Positions 1 to 9,609 of a stretch of DNA of 64,000 nt are shown piece after piece. The stretch spans positions 58,391,082 to 58,455,081 of the forward strand of contig OY744528.1 in assembly GCA_963556195.1 (NCBI GenBank). Direction: 5' to 3'. Made by a program: the position numbers and the translations under genes. Numbering within the stretch: the first letter of the stretch is position 1; every line of letters begins with the position of its first letter. Below the pieces are notes generated by a model. It worked only from the letters and a program-made list of their open reading frames with translations, made no database searches and was not told the origin of the DNA. The DNA comes from Sepiola atlantica (lineage: Eukaryota; Mollusca; Cephalopoda; Sepiida; Sepiolidae).

Positions 1-54
1 GACATGAGTTGTCTCTTATATTCAACAATAAACATATATGTAGACAGACACATA

Positions 55-480
55 TACATATATATACATATATATACATATATATATATATACACATATA
101 CATATACATATACATATATATATATATATATATATACATACACATATATATAAAAAAACATATCTATACATATATATATACACATACACATATACATATA
201 TATATACATGAACGCATATATATATATATATATACACATATATCTATACATATATATACATATATATATACATACACATATATATGTGCATGCACATATA
301 TATATTTATACATATACATACATATACACACACGTATATACATACACATATATATACATATATATACATATATATATTAACATATGCATACACACATTGA
401 TATACACACATATATATATATATATACATACACATATATACATATATATACACACACATATATATACACATTGATATAAA
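55..480. repeat. (TA)n/(TATACA)n microsatellite
   Basis: Alternating TATATA and TATACA/CACATA units with occasional TG variants. All long open frames here are Tyr/Ile/His/Thr translations of the repeat and are not genes. Confidence 0.95.
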
Positions 481-487
481 CATATAT

Positions 488-519
488 CATGGACTCTCCC
501 GTCGATTTCGACGTATGAG
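488..519 (-). mobile_element. Tail fragment of 5S-headed SINE
   Basis: This 32-base stretch matches the tail of the two longer 5S-headed SINEs near 13.9 kb and 32.2 kb: shared GGACTSTCCC followed by GTCGATTT and CGTATGAG. It abuts a microsatellite on its left, as the other copies do. Only the tail is present, so assignment rests on similarity to the other copies. Confidence 0.6.
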
Positions 520-542
520 GTCTTGACAACTACAAAATTTGT

Positions 543-1434
543 TTAGTCTACGATGGATGTAGCATGCTTACATTTACTCAATCGTAAATCGCATTTGAGT
601 CCTGCGAGAGATTTGCAAACCAGCCCGCAATGGATGCAAGAAGGAAGATCTTGAGAAAAATCGGCTGGGATACTTGTAGATATTTTTGTTCTTTCGCGTC
701 TTTCGCGCTGTTGATCAATGGCAGTTACAGAGAACCGCCTGATGCAGTCAAATCGCCATTCCTTCCGTCGAGAAGCAAGCTGTTCAAAATCACGATAAGC
801 AATATTGATAGATGTCAAATTCATCTTCAACTTGTCCTTAAAGCGAAGCAGCGGTCGACCCACATTTCGCCTTCCACTGTTGAGCTCGCCATACATCAGT
901 TGCTTTGGTATTCTATCATCTTCCATACGTAAGACATGTCCTGCCCAACGCAGTTGTGATTGCATCAAAAAGCTTTCAATTCCGCCAATACCGCAGCATG
1001 TAAATAGGTCCGCATTAGACATCCGATTTCTTAGAGTGACACCACAAATCGTTCTAAGGCAATTTTTGTGAAAGACATCAAGCATCTGAATGTGGCTGCG
1101 ATAGACTGTCCATGATTCCGATCCATAAAGCAGGGATGTTAGCACAACTGCTCTATACACAAGTACTTTTGTTCTCAAACTTATCCCCCTGTCCTTCCAT
1201 AACCGATGACGCAGTTTTCCAAAGGCAGTGGTTGCTTTCGCAATTCGGTTAAAGATTTCGTCATCAAGGGAGGCACTCCAATCTATCTTACTCCCAAGAT
1301 AAGTGAAGTTTTTCACATATTTAAGATCTTTACCGTCCACTTGGATTGGAATATCTGGAAAACAGTGTACAGGTGGTCGTTGCTTTACTGGTGGCCGTTG
1401 CTTCACACCCTGAACTTGTTTAGGTATGAGGCAT
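543..1434 (-). mobile_element. Non-LTR retrotransposon 3' fragment (RT C-terminal part)
   Basis: On the minus strand an open frame of about 290 codons reads like the C-terminal third of a LINE reverse transcriptase. It has the thumb-region block FTYLGS, then a basic stretch with AFGKL, then [22 protein letters not shown] and a KDKLK block. It ends with a Cys/His cluster ([16 protein letters not shown]) near the C terminus, a zinc-knuckle-like tail seen in several LINE clades. Catalytic RT motifs are absent because the copy is 5'-truncated exactly where a (TA)n tract begins at about 1435. The frame stays open by chance into the microsatellite, so the upstream Tyr/Ile residues are not part of the protein. 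An RTE-like clade is suspected but not resolved. It is a dead 5'-truncated copy. Confidence 0.8.
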
Positions 1435-1435
1435 A

Positions 1436-1614
<179 letters not shown>

Positions 1615-1615
<1 letters not shown>

Positions 1616-2686
1616 TCTTCTCGAGATACGTTGACGACATTTTGATCCTCACTTCATCCCGAGAGGAAGCTACCTCTATCTTTAATACATTTAATAATAC
1701 TGACCCCCACATTAAATTCACCATCGAACATCCCAACACCTGAGGCTCTCTCTCACTTCTAGACTTTAAACTTAGCATTAATGACGACGGATCTCTCCAC
1801 ACCACTTTCCATAGAAAACCCGCCTGCAGGAACCTCTTCATCCACTACAAATCCGCACTACCCTCTCAACTCAAAAATTAGTTACGCGCACACCGAAATC
1901 ACTCGCATACAGGACAAATGCTCATCTACTACCGATAAAACAACACACACTGAAGTCTTCCACCAGACCCTATTAACCAACGGTTTCCCCCTCACTACCA
2001 TATCCAGCCTCAACAACACCAAAAGACGTAGACACCACACACTCACCAACACTTGCTTCCTTAAGCTCCCCTTCTTTAGCGACCGTATCACTTCCGCTAT
2101 CCGCAATGCCATACGTAGTGAGAACCTTAACATACAGCTCTCCCGCACGGGCACTTCTCTTCGACAACATTTTTTCAAAAAAAGCCACTACACCCCGAAC
2201 CCCTGCTCTCTAGCTAATTGCCCCATCTACAACTCTGGCCTCTGCCTCCGCACCTATACAGTGTACGACCTACAATGCGCTAAGTGTCAAAAGTTCTACA
2301 TCGGTAGCACCGTTACGCCTCTACACCAACGCATTAAAGAGCATCTGAACACCCACATTTCTTCCTTCCACAAACACTTAATATCATGTGGCAACACACA
2401 TCGCTCTATTAGTGTCCGCATTCTCAACTCTGTCCGCAATATCGGTCAGCTTCGAATTTCGGAAGCTATTCTAATCTCTAAATTTCGTCCAACTGTGAAT
2501 AACAAATTTGAGTTAAGACAACTTTCATCCTCTGATTCTTACATCCTCACACTCCCACCCCAACTTCCTTGCCTTTGTCTCCTCCTTCTTCCTTTTATTT
2601 GCCCAGCGTTTCCACCCCACACCTCAATGCATTTTATCCTGTGTTTAATTTTTACATGTTACATATTTATAAATAAAACATTATAA
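1615..2686 (+). mobile_element. Penelope-like element fragment: RT end plus GIY-YIG nuclease
   Basis: The fragment opens inside the RT at motif RYVDDILI (about 1630-1655), continues as [22 protein letters not shown] and then enters the C-terminal region. The reading frame is broken by a TGA at 1741 and by a frame change near 1875, after which about 270 codons stay open to 2686. Downstream are the paired-Cys region CPIYNSGLC...CAKC and the nuclease signature FYIGSTVTPLHQRIKEH, typical of the GIY-YIG endonuclease fused to RT in Penelope-like elements. Order and spacing match that family: RT, Cys motif, GIY-YIG. The 5' end is lost at a (TA)n tract. A T/A-rich stretch follows without an obvious terminal repeat. 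Inactive. Confidence 0.88.
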
Positions 2687-3842
2687 TTATAGACATAAAT
2701 GTAAACAAGAATGGAATAATGTACACTTTATGTATATATATGTACGCCTGGTGCATGTGTATGCATATATACATGTATGTATATATGGGTGTATTTTCAT
2801 GTGTGTGTATGTATATGTGGATACATTTATAATCCCTAAACTAAAGTTTGAAATTCAATAAAATAAAATAATAACATTTAAAATAGAAAAAAATAAAAAA
2901 TAAGTAAAATAATAAAAAAAAGAAATTATAATAATAAAAAAATAAATAAATATATAAATAAATAATAATAACAAAAAAATAGATAAATAAATAGAATAAA
3001 TTTATATAAATTTAGTTCTAGGAGTATTATACCCTTGAAATACCCTTAAAATAAAATAAATATGTATTTAGATATTTACACTTTATATATATATATATAT
3101 ACATGTGTGTATATTTTTATCTCTTAATTCCCCCCTTCCCTTTCCAACGGTTCCTCATAATTCCCCCCATCCCGTTCCAACGGTTCATTCTTACCCTCAT
3201 GACATTAATTCCTTCCACAATTGATTTAAATTACTTCTCAAATTTCAAATCTCATTTCTAACCATATTCCGTTTGTTCTAAGTTATCCCTCTTTGACTGC
3301 CCATATAATAATAACGGCCCACACGTAAATTTAAAATTTAGAATTGAATAAATAAAGAACAGTTAATAAATCAAATCAAATAAAAAATAATAAAATTATA
3401 ATAATTAGTATATAATTAAACAGATGTTAATAAGATGTTAACTTTACCTGAATAATTATATAATTAAATTTTGACATTTTCTGCGTTCCTACTCCCAATA
3501 GTCTGCGGCAGTGTTTCAACAGTTTGACTCCGGTTTTTCCCGTTTTTTCGACCCTTTCGGTCTTTAATTGTTGTCTTTTGATAATGAAAGTGTTTCTTTC
3601 GAAAATTTAAGATTACCTTTTGCCGAACTTTTTATTTACCTGACAGTATTTACTGTTCTGGTATTTAATCAGCTTTTACGTGAAATATTAATAAATCGTT
3701 TTGAGATTCCACTCTCGTTTTCTCTCCTCGTTTGTTTCTGTTCACCCTCTCCACCTTCCGGCACCTACATCGCATTGCTACAGCCTCGGATAACAAACCT
3801 GCACTTATATTTACCAGCAATGCTTCAAGCAAACTACAATCT

Positions 3843-3845
<3 letters not shown>
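2687..3845. other. Non-coding A/T-rich interval
   Basis: Holds A-rich simple sequence (about 2840-3010), short (TA)n tracts near 2735 and 3085, and a T-rich stretch around 3540-3720. Two near-identical pieces with CCCCCATCCCGTTCC/CCCCTTCCCTTTCC followed by AACGGTTC lie near 3130 and 3165. No gene or known element is recognised. Confidence 0.6.
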
Positions 3846-3907
<62 letters not shown>

Positions 3908-4035
3908 ATAACATATGAGATGAAAATATACTTTTAGAAAATTGAACCTAAAGTAAAATGGGTTAAGCTCAACATACGAGATAAGGTAATAAAGATAAAA
4001 GAAAGAAGAAACATATAAATATACATATATATACA
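3846..4035. mobile_element. Relic of PLE terminal repeat with its internal (TA)n
   Basis: A 59-base (TA)n tract (3846-3904) is followed by about 110 bases that align with the sequence right of the (TA)n tract in the terminal repeat of the large PLE at 48.5-54.8 kb. Shared blocks in order are CTTTTAG, GAACCTA, TTAGCTCAA/TTAAGCTCAA, ATAC.AGAT, AGATA.AAGAA and ATAAATAT. The copy is old, but the order of blocks and the position of the (TA)n are the same. It reads as a solo terminal repeat without coding sequence. Confidence 0.6.
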
Positions 4036-4283
4036 TATATACACATACATACGTGTTAATATTAGATGCTTACGTTAAGGTCTCCTGTTTTTGTTTCCCT
4101 GTTAGATACTTAATCCCCCTTTTTATTTTATTTACTTACTATTATATATTTCATTTATTTATGAATTTTCCAACGAATGTTAAGTCTGCACTATTTTGAA
4201 TTAAGTTAGTTTCTGTGGGAATTTAAACTGCATTTTCCTTTTTTTTTGTCTTTTTGTTTAAAATAACTCAAAGCTTCTTTGGA
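4036..4283. other. Unassigned T-rich spacer
   Basis: No open frame, RNA gene or repeat family is recognised between the PLE relic and the next microsatellite. Confidence 0.5.
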
Positions 4284-4594
4284 CTATATATACACACACA
4301 CACATATATATATATATACATACACATACATATATACACATATATGTATATACATATATGTATATATCTACACATATATATATATATGTGCATGTATATA
4401 TACATATACATACATATATATGTAAATGTATATATACATATATATACATATGACTATACATGGATATACATATACATACATATACATGTATATATACACA
4501 CACATATATATACATGTATATATACATATACCTACATATATATATACATATATATATACATACATATATACATCATACATATATATATATACAT

Positions 4595-4636
<42 letters not shown>
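4284..4636. repeat. (TATACA)n/(TA)n microsatellite
   Basis: Mixed TATACA, CACA and TA units; all open frames are repeat translations. Confidence 0.95.
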
Positions 4637-4639
<3 letters not shown>

Positions 4640-4880
4640 AATTTTATTTACACATACATGTACAAAATCTGCGACACTGGCATGTCGATGTTATCGATCA
4701 ACAGTTACTATAAACTGAGATCTCATCAGGCAGAGTTAGAATCCGATCTTAACCTCAGATCATATTTGGAGAGAATGAAATGGAGGGATAGAGAAAGAGA
4801 AGAAGAAAAGAAATTTAACATTTCAAAAATTGAGGCCGTTAAAAAATTAAAATTAAAAATCTAAAAAATCTAAAAACATA
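4637..4880. other. Unassigned interval with a short charged open frame
   Basis: A plus-strand frame from about 4680 to 4863 encodes roughly 60 residues, ending in a Glu/Arg/Lys-rich segment ([15 protein letters not shown]) that could form a helix. It has no recognisable domain and no homologue in the window, and could be a scrap of an unknown element. Confidence 0.35.
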
Positions 4881-4934
4881 TATATATATATATATGTGTG
4901 TGTGTATGTTTGTGTGTGTGTGTGTGTGTGTGTA
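4881..4934. repeat. (TA)n(TG)n microsatellite
   Basis: A short TA run passes into a TG run; simple sequence. Confidence 0.9.
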
Positions 4935-4959
4935 TAGTTCAACAGCAAGCATCAGTAAA

Positions 4960-5110
4960 GACTACGGAGTTCTCTCTCTTCACGATATTTCTTGTCAGTT
5001 TCTCGACGCGGCGAGCGATTCTTCGGGTTTCGTGTGTTAACAGGTGGTGTATGGCGCCTAGCGTTGTGTCGTGGGCCATTTCTCTAGCGCTTTCGGTCTT
5101 TCGACCGGCT
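4960..5110 (-). pseudogene. Repeated coding-like fragment, copy 1 (unknown family)
   Basis: Read on the minus strand this gives the block EMAHDTTLGAIHHLLTH followed by RRIARRVEKLTRNIV. The same block occurs on the plus strand at 48.3 kb (EMAHDTT analogue GMAHDTTIGAILHRLTP, then RRIARRVEGLTRKIV). The two copies differ at many bases yet keep the reading frame and most residues, which suggests descent from a coding sequence. The family is not recognised. This copy abuts the tail of a U2-headed SINE. Confidence 0.45.
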
Positions 5111-5120
5111 TCGGGAGGCG

Positions 5121-5463
5121 ATGTGAAACCCCTTCCCACAGCAGGAATATGTGACACAAGGTCAGGAAAGTGGGATTTGAAAAGCTAGCGCCCGAGAAGG
5201 TGAGCACTCTGGCCTACAAAAAATTGCCCGGGCAGCTCCGTCGGCATTCCCCGGTTGGGGCGCCTCAGGCAGTAAGCGATAAACTTACTCGTCCCCAAAG
5301 AGGGGCGACAAAGCCTGGGAGGGTGGACCTCCTAGAACTGCACAGGACAAACCCATAGACCGGCGTCATCAAGCCCCGAAAGCCAAGACGATACCGGTCT
5401 ATAGGGTGTAGTATTCATCTGAACAGATACTACACTTTGATCTTGGCCAAAATGCTAATAAGA
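5121..5463 (-). mobile_element. U2-snRNA-headed SINE, copy 1
   Basis: On the minus strand the head near 5463-5405 reads GGCCAAGATCAAAGTGTAG then TATCTGTTC, matching nucleotides about 12-46 of U2 snRNA, which include the branch-point-recognition GUAGUA. The body shares long blocks with the other copies: a GAGGTCCACCCTCC palindrome, TAAGTTTATCGCTTACTGCC and GGGGAATGCCGACGG. The tail begins CCTTGTGTCACAT. The resemblance to U2 stops after about 45 nt, so this is a SINE head and not a U2 gene. Confidence 0.75.
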
Positions 5464-5577
5464 CGTTTTTGAGGCGGCTGCGTATTATTGTTACTAAGAA
5501 CCGTATTTGTAGTTTTATTATTAGTTATATATCTATTCATTTACATATGTATACATATATATATATGTAAATTAAAA

Positions 5578-5608
5578 AATGGAATAAAGGATAAGCAAAT
5601 AAAATGTT
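5578..5608 (+). repeat. Dispersed TGGAATAAAGGATAAGCAAAT motif
   Basis: The motif GGAATAAAGGATAAGCAAAT recurs in the palindrome at 6.0-6.15 kb (both orientations) and at 26,289-26,310 just upstream of a PLE fragment. It is probably part of a larger mobile-element end, possibly a PLE terminal repeat. Confidence 0.5.
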
Positions 5609-5945
5609 GACTTCCTTTTGGCTAAGATCAAAGTGTATTATCTGTTCCGATGGATACTGCACCCCATAGACTGGTATTGTCTTGGCCTTCGGGGCTTGAT
5701 TTACGCCGGTCTATGAGTCTGTCCTGTGCAGTTCTAGGAGGTCCACCCTCCTAGGCTTCGCCCCCCTCTTTGGGGAGGAGTAAGTTTATTGCTTACTGCC
5801 TGAGGCGCCCATACCGGGGAATGCCGACGGGGCTGCCCAGGCAATTTTTAAACCTCACTTTCTCGACCCGACCTTGGGTCACATCTTACTTGTGAGAGTA
5901 AGATAAAAACTGGCCTTGTGCCTAACTCCTGGAGAAGAGTAAATC
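5609..5945 (+). mobile_element. U2-snRNA-headed SINE, copy 2 (most complete)
   Basis: The head CTTTTGGCTAAGATCAAAG then TGTATTATCTGTTCC aligns with U2 snRNA nucleotides about 12-46 (CUUUUGGCUAAGAUCAAGUGUAGUAUCUGUUC). It is followed by a G/C-rich body of about 200 bp shared with the copies at 5.2, 58.9 and 59.2 kb, and by a tail CCTTGTGCCTAACTCC...GAGTAAAT resembling the tail of the diverged copy at 62.6 kb. Total length is about 337 bp. It faces copy 1 head to head across about 145 bp of A/T-rich DNA. Confidence 0.8.
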
Positions 5946-5965
5946 AATATCCATTCCGACAGTAT

Positions 5966-6182
5966 GAGGAAAAAGAGAAACAATGTTTCAGACGATATGT
6001 AAAAATAAAAATTGAATAAAGGATAAGCAAATAAAATGTTGACTTATCCAGGAAAAAGAGAAACAATGTTTCAGACGATTGTTTCTCTTTTTCCTCATAT
6101 TGTCAAGTCAACATTTTATTTGCTTATTCTTTATTCCATTTTTATGTTTACATATCGTCTGAAACATTGTTTCTCTTTTTCC

Positions 6183-6184
<2 letters not shown>
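5966..6184. repeat. 219-bp palindrome (foldback)
   Basis: Left-arm blocks GAGGAAAAAGAGAAACAATG, TTTCAGACGATATGT and AATAAAGGATAAGCAAAT are repeated as their reverse complements on the right. The centre at about 6075 is itself a hairpin of GGAAAAAGAGAAACAA with TTGTTTCTCTTTTTCC. The AGGAAAAAGAGAAACAATG block thus occurs several times in alternating orientation. It is probably a small foldback element or a replication or assembly foldback. Confidence 0.8.
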
Positions 6185-6396
<212 letters not shown>

Positions 6397-6547
6397 TAAT
6401 TGTTAAAGACTGATAGGGCGTTAGTATCAGTGGTGAATGCTATTTTATAAATTGTGGGTATTTCGAAGATTTTTAGTCTGTTATTGCAGTTGTTTTTATG
6501 TATGATCTTAGTTTTAGTTGTTAATATTTGTCGTAGTTCGGTTGATT

Positions 6548-7372
6548 TTATGCTTTTTTGTGTGTGGTAGTGCGTCGCTGGATGGCACTAGTATCATTTA
6601 AGTAATGCGTAAGGCGTTGGGAGAGGGTTGTAGTTATATGGTCAATATAAGTACTGTTTTTGTCTGTTTCGGTCTTGGGGAAACATTCCTCGAATGGGCA
6701 TTGGAACAAATACAGTACGTTTCTTTGGTTTAGAGGGGAGTTAGTAGTGTTATTATTTTTGATTATTAAGTTAAAAGTTTTGAATTTTGTGTAGTACATT
6801 ATTAGTTTTATTTTTTGTTGTTGGTCGGTTGGTTTAGTGTGTCGGTTTATTATGTTAGTTATAGCTTTTTTATCGAGTTTGTAGTTAGAATGCATTTGGT
6901 TTTCATAGTACAAGGAAATAGTAGTCATTTATATTGTACTTTTTTGGTGTAAGGGGGGTAGATATAGTTTTATTTGTTGGTCAACGATTCTGTTGGGGGG
7001 CTTGTTATTTACTAGGGTTTGTTTGATGTTGGTTAGTTCTTTGTAGAATTTATTTTGGATGAAGATATCGTGTGTGCGCGGTGGACGAGGTTTTTTATTA
7101 AGGCAGTTTTATATTTTTGGGGCATTTGCTATGGCAGTTGAGCAAATTAGAATTATTGTTCGTGGGTTTTTTATATGTGGATGTTGTGTATTGAGCAGGG
7201 TTGTTAGAGTCGATAATTACGTCGAGGAAGGGGATTATGTTGTTAGTATTTAGTGCATGTGTGAAGGTGTGCACTGAGTGGGTTTCTAGGGTATATTTGA
7301 GTTTGTCTATATTATCTAGGGATTCGCTAGCAATGAGGATGTCGTCAACGTATCTGGTGTATATCTGGAATA
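6548..7372 (-). mobile_element. Penelope-like element fragment, minus strand
   Basis: Reading from 7372 downward, the fragment starts at the RT motif [14 protein letters not shown]. It continues with a conserved NIIPFLDVIID block, then after several stops enters the connection region (ISLYYENQMHSNYKLDKKA) and the nuclease, with the Cys pair CPFEEC and the degraded GIY-YIG motif TYIDHITTTLSQRLTHYL (YIG changed to YID). Domain order matches PLE RT plus GIY-YIG. The last 126 codons (6928-6548) are open. It resembles the PLE fragment at 26.6 kb more than the one at 1.6 kb. The 5' end is lost at a (TATA)n tract. Inactive. Confidence 0.82.
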
Positions 7373-7705
7373 TATATATATAAATATATATACATTATAT
7401 ATACATATATATATATATACACATATATCTATTTACATATATATATACATGTATATATACAGATACATACATATATATATACATATATACATACATATGT
7501 ATGTATGTATACATATACATATTTACACATATATATATACATATGTATATATGTATACATATACATATATATACATATGTATATATGCATACATATACAT
7601 ATATACATATATATACATATGTATGTATATACATATATATACATATATATACATATGTATATATATACATATATATAAACATATGTATATATATACGTAT
7701 ATACT

Positions 7706-7788
<83 letters not shown>

Positions 7789-7790
7789 TA
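7373..7790. repeat. (TATACA)n/(TA)n microsatellite
   Basis: Simple repeat bounded on the left by the truncated PLE and on the right by the spacer before the foldback MITE. Confidence 0.95.
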
Positions 7791-7840
7791 CCAAAACCTA
7801 CCTGCCCTCAGGTCAACAATTAATCGGGGCAAGGGTATAG

Positions 7841-8684
7841 TTAACTAATATATTTTTTATACTTACCCTAAGTCTGACTGGCACAGGTAAACGTCTAAAC
7901 GCGTGGGCCTCCCCTTCCCAAAAAATAACGCACATAATAACGCACATAATAACGCACATAATAACGCACAATTTACGTTAAATATATATGAAACTGATAC
8001 ATCACTCTAAATTCTAAAATATTTTTTACTTCTTTCCGTTTTCCACGGTGTTCACAAGTAATCGCCTAAAAAAAGCAGAATATATATATTTTTGCGGTGA
8101 GGTGGGGGGATAGCGAAGTGTGTTAACTTGCAAATTTACCCATATTTTTTAAAATCTTATATTTTTAGACTGTACGTCCGTTTTCTTATTTTCATTTTCA
8201 GCAATTGAGTTTAGTTGTTTACTTTTCCCGTGAAAATTAAATAAATAGCTTCTTTAAAATTATCTAAATAATTAAATCTCTTATTTTTCATGTATAAATA
8301 AAAATATTAAAAGTTTTAGTATTATTGTAGATTTACACCTTCAGCCCCCTACCCCCCCCCAAAAAAAAATGAGATTCTATTTTTGTAGGCGATTACGTGT
8401 TGATATCCTGAAAATCCCTGCAGCAATAGAAAACAAAAAAAAAATTATTTCACAATTTAGAGTGGGGCGTCAGTGTTGCATATAAATTTAACGTAAAATG
8501 ATCCTCTTTATCGGGGCTATTCCAGGGTTTTATGGCAGTTAACTATTTTTTGTTTTGCTATTTGAGACAAATTCTGTGGGTTATTATTGGGGGTGGGCAG
8601 ATGTCTACTCTTTTAAGCGATTACATGTTGTTTTACGACCTTGCCAGTCGGACTTAGTGTTATTGTTAAAAATATATTAGTTAA
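7841..8684. mobile_element. 844-bp foldback MITE flanked by TTAA
   Basis: The ends read TTAACTAATATATTTTT and AAAAATATATTAGTTAA, that is, inverted termini starting CTAATATATTTTT next to TTAA on both sides. Inverted similarity continues inward for about 300 bp: AAGTCTGACTGGCA with its right-hand partner, TTTACGTTAAAT, CACTCTAAATT and GTAATCGCCTA. No transposase is present. TTAA target duplications are used by piggyBac and Kolobok transposons, so a non-autonomous relative is likely. A four-copy ATAACGCACATA tandem repeat sits in the left arm (about 7926-7970). Confidence 0.7.
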
Positions 8685-9444
8685 AATAACCCTAAAAAGT
8701 AGAATCATATTTGTAAAGTGGGAAATTTATCTGAGGGTGTTAATCTACCAATTTACCAATGTTTGTCGTTACAATTATGGAAGTCTCTGAGTAAAAACAT
8801 TGTTTTAACTCTAAAGCCCCCCTCAATTAATTGGTGGTTTATACAAATATAGGTCGGATCAATGGAAAAACACTTTCGCATTTATTCATTTAGAAAACAG
8901 GAAAAAAAACTTAATTAAGTTTAAAAAAAAATATAAATCTATTTTTTTTTTATTTAGAAAGCTGAGAAGATGGTGGAATTTTCTTTTTTCTTTATTATCG
9001 CTAATATAATAATATTCAATGGGCATCGTTGTTGTTGTCGTCGTCAAAAACAACAACAAATGTAGTTTTGAATAGAAAGTATGTATCTAAAAAAAAACTT
9101 TGTTAGTCATTGCGTTCAATGCAGAGTATATTTTAAAATAAATTATTCCAGATAATCTAAGTTGTTGGTTCGTGTAAACATACGCATGACCGGAAGTAAT
9201 CATTCAAATATCAAAATCATCATTTTGAATGTTAAATGTTTTTCATAAAATCGTTGGAATTAATATTACTACTATTAATAATAACAACATCAATATGAAC
9301 AGCGCTTTTAAATATCTATAACGAAACTGTAAAACGAAAATACAAATGAATTGTGCAGAATATTGATTTATTATAGAATGTTTATAAAATTATTATTCAA
9401 ATGAAGCATCGGGATGAATGTGTTTACGTAGTGTTCCGTTGGGT
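8685..9444. other. Unassigned non-coding interval
   Basis: A/T-rich sequence with homopolymer runs and a GTT/GTC run near 9028. No gene or known element is recognised. Confidence 0.5.
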
Positions 9445-9561
9445 ATATATATATATATATATATATACTGTATTTGAAAATATTTAAATGTATAATTTAA
9501 TTAAATAAGCTTAATGTTTTTTTATGTAAGTTAGGATAAATGGAAATATGTTCCGCATTTA

Positions 9562-9606
<45 letters not shown>
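9445..9606. repeat. (TA)n tracts; the right one is the 3' tail of the adjacent LINE
   Basis: Two short TA runs (9445-9470 and 9566-9606). The second directly follows the 3' end of the minus-strand LINE; the related plus-strand LINE also ends in (TA)n at 17,889. Confidence 0.85.

Positions 9607-9609
<3 letters not shown>

Noticed and set aside
9..480. Long open frames in TA/TATACA microsatellites (here and at 1.4, 4.3, 7.4, 12.9, 25.8, 32.4 and 40.6 kb)
   Set aside because: Residues are only Tyr, Ile, His, Thr, Val, Cys and Met in repeat order; the frames exist because the repeat lacks stop codons.
5609..5660. Functional U2 snRNA gene
   Set aside because: Similarity to U2 ends after about 45 nucleotides; the Sm site and the 3' stem-loops are missing and the body is shared by dispersed copies.
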